Part shown: positions 63,419 through 64,000 of the stretch, one piece after another
Layout: each line of letters opens with the position of its first letter
How positions within the stretch are numbered: the first letter of the stretch is position 1
Assembly (NCBI RefSeq): GCF_002251245.1
Contig: NZ_NPJG01000098.1
Span: 78,268 to 142,267, forward strand
DNA: 64,000 nt
Source: Prevotella sp. P5-92
GTDB taxonomy: Bacteria; Bacteroidota; Bacteroidia; Bacteroidales; Bacteroidaceae
Reading direction: 5' to 3'
Notes under the pieces: generated by a model
What the model was told of the DNA's origin: nothing
Seen by the model: the letters and a program-made list of their open reading frames with translations, nothing else
Database searches by the model: none
Made by a program: the position numbers and the translations under genes

Positions 63419-63451
63419 ATGACGGGTCTTTTCCCTTAACACCCCCGTCAT
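63419..63451. other. Hairpin upstream of the recombinase gene
   Basis: ATGACGGG (63419-63426) pairs perfectly with CCCGTCAT (63444-63451), 25 bases before the recombinase ATG. It could be a terminus or regulatory structure of the mobile element. Confidence 0.5.
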
Positions 63452-63475
63452 TAATCCCCTCCACCACAAATAACC

Positions 63476-64000
63476 ATGCCCAATAATACATTGGACAAGG
63501 CGATCGCGGCTGTACCCAAATTCAGGGACCGCATTTCGCTTGTTACTAAAAAGCTGCGTCTGGCACAGTATGCAGACGGCAGTATTTATGATTATCGCCT
63601 GAAGATTGCTCAGGCAGTGTTGTTTTTCAATAAGTTGCCGGAGGAGTTCACCCAGACGGACATCGACTACTATCTGTCGACACTCCTGGACAAAAACCGT
63701 TGCAGCCTGTCCTTCTTCAAGCACACCGTATTCGGACTGCAGGCCTACTACAAGGTGATGGGGCTTAAGCAACCTGGAGGTCTCGTACTCCCTCCCGTGC
63801 GCAAGCCGAAGAGGTTGCCGCGAGTGCTCTCCCAAGAACAGATTGCCCGTCTTATCCGCAACTGCGCCCTGTTCGACAAGACCCTGCTTGCCATCATCTA
63901 CGACTGCGCCCTCAGGGTCGGCGAGGCATGCCGCCTCAGATGGGACGACATCTGCTTTGACCGCAAGAAGCTGTTCGTCTTCCAAGGCAAGGGGCGTAAA
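63476..64000 (+). CDS. Tyrosine recombinase/integrase, N-terminal 175 residues (runs off window)
   Basis: ATG at 63476 opens a frame to the window's end without a stop. A SAM-like core-binding domain (YADGSIYDYRLKIAQAVLFF to the linker LPPVRKPKRLPRVLS) is followed by the catalytic domain start, with the first catalytic Arg in DCALRVGEACRLRWDDI and KGKGRK ahead. Bacteroidetes carry this compact integrase type together with IS91-like transposases, so such a gene may follow outside the window. It has inserted next to or into the acetyltransferase gene at about 63317-63340. Confidence 0.9.
   Translation, partial: MPNNTLDKAIAAVPKFRDRISLVTKKLRLAQYADGSIYDYRLKIAQAVLFFNKLPEEFTQTDIDYYLSTLLDKNRCSLSFFKHTVFGLQAYYKVMGLKQPGGLVLPPVRKPKRLPRVLSQEQIARLIRNCALFDKTLLAIIYDCALRVGEACRLRWDDICFDRKKLFVFQGKGRK

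Noticed and set aside
63392..63985. 197-residue minus-strand ORF
   Set aside because: It is the antisense shadow of the clearly recognisable tyrosine recombinase on the plus strand.
1..64000. tRNA or rRNA genes
   Set aside because: No cloverleaf with a GTTCGA-type T arm and no rRNA segments were recognised by eye; a covariance-model search would be decisive.

Overview
The window looks like a chromosomal segment of a Bacteroidales bacterium, most probably Prevotella or a close relative. The reasons are the Bacteroidetes-type promoters (TTG, 19-20 bp, TAnnTTTG) in front of many genes, the absence of clear Shine-Dalgarno sequences, lineage-typical families (DUF4248, smalltalk peptide, HU-HIG DNA-binding protein, PL1/CE8/GH28-GH105 pectin enzymes, OmpA-like barrel with the NGKTFGV signature), and methylmalonyl-CoA/Na+-decarboxylase genes of succinate-propionate fermenters. 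The genus is an inference; there is no rRNA or tRNA in the window to settle it.

Layout. 1-22.6 kb is core metabolism: the end of glnS, a TPR protein, a DedA membrane protein, mannose-1-P guanylyltransferase, pyruvate kinase, a hisG-hisD-hisC operon on the minus strand, a lytic transglycosylase, a divergent UDP-GlcNAc 2-epimerase homologue, a LuxR-type regulator, three subunits of a Na+-pumping decarboxylase (beta, biotin carrier, gamma) behind an AspT-type transporter, methylmalonyl-CoA mutase (mutA-mutB), and a flavoprotein. 22.7-30.4 kb is a pectin-degradation cluster with exported GH28-GH105 fusion, pectin methylesterase and pectate lyase. 30.4-52.1 kb is an exopolysaccharide/capsule locus: Wza-like export protein, Wzz-like chain-length protein, flippase, polymerase, several glycosyltransferases, an inverted GH16 glucanase gene, and a dehydratase-aminotransferase-phosphoglycosyltransferase trio that would make and load an amino-deoxy sugar on undecaprenyl phosphate. 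An IS remnant follows the trio, then a second AT-rich glycosyltransferase block on both strands.

52.3-64 kb is a graveyard and landing zone. It holds a nonsense-mutated AAA-ATPase/PD-(D/E)XK gene, a second ATPase gene cut off at an IS end, a deleted vapE, and then the apparently intact DUF4248 - HU-like - amidase - smalltalk cassette, with several unusual repeat arrays. After that come an internally deleted IS66 element with both terminal repeats, a broken ompA-like gene, a second minus-strand polysaccharide fragment (GT4, epimerase, GT2) with two acetyltransferase remnants, and the start of a tyrosine recombinase gene that runs off the right edge.

The genes fit together in three programmes. 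One is central carbon flow to propionate: mutAB makes methylmalonyl-CoA, and the Na+ decarboxylase subunits use it, although the carboxyltransferase alpha subunit is not here. The second is attack on plant pectin outside the cytoplasm. The third is surface polysaccharide synthesis, supported by manC (GDP-mannose). The most unusual signals are sequence-level: a perfect 31-bp palindrome over the pyk stop codon, two different 23-bp tandem repeats, a 24-bp array of small palindromes behind DUF4248, a C/G tract that frameshifts an acetyltransferase remnant, and complementary deletion derivatives of one IS bracketing a glycosyltransferase island.
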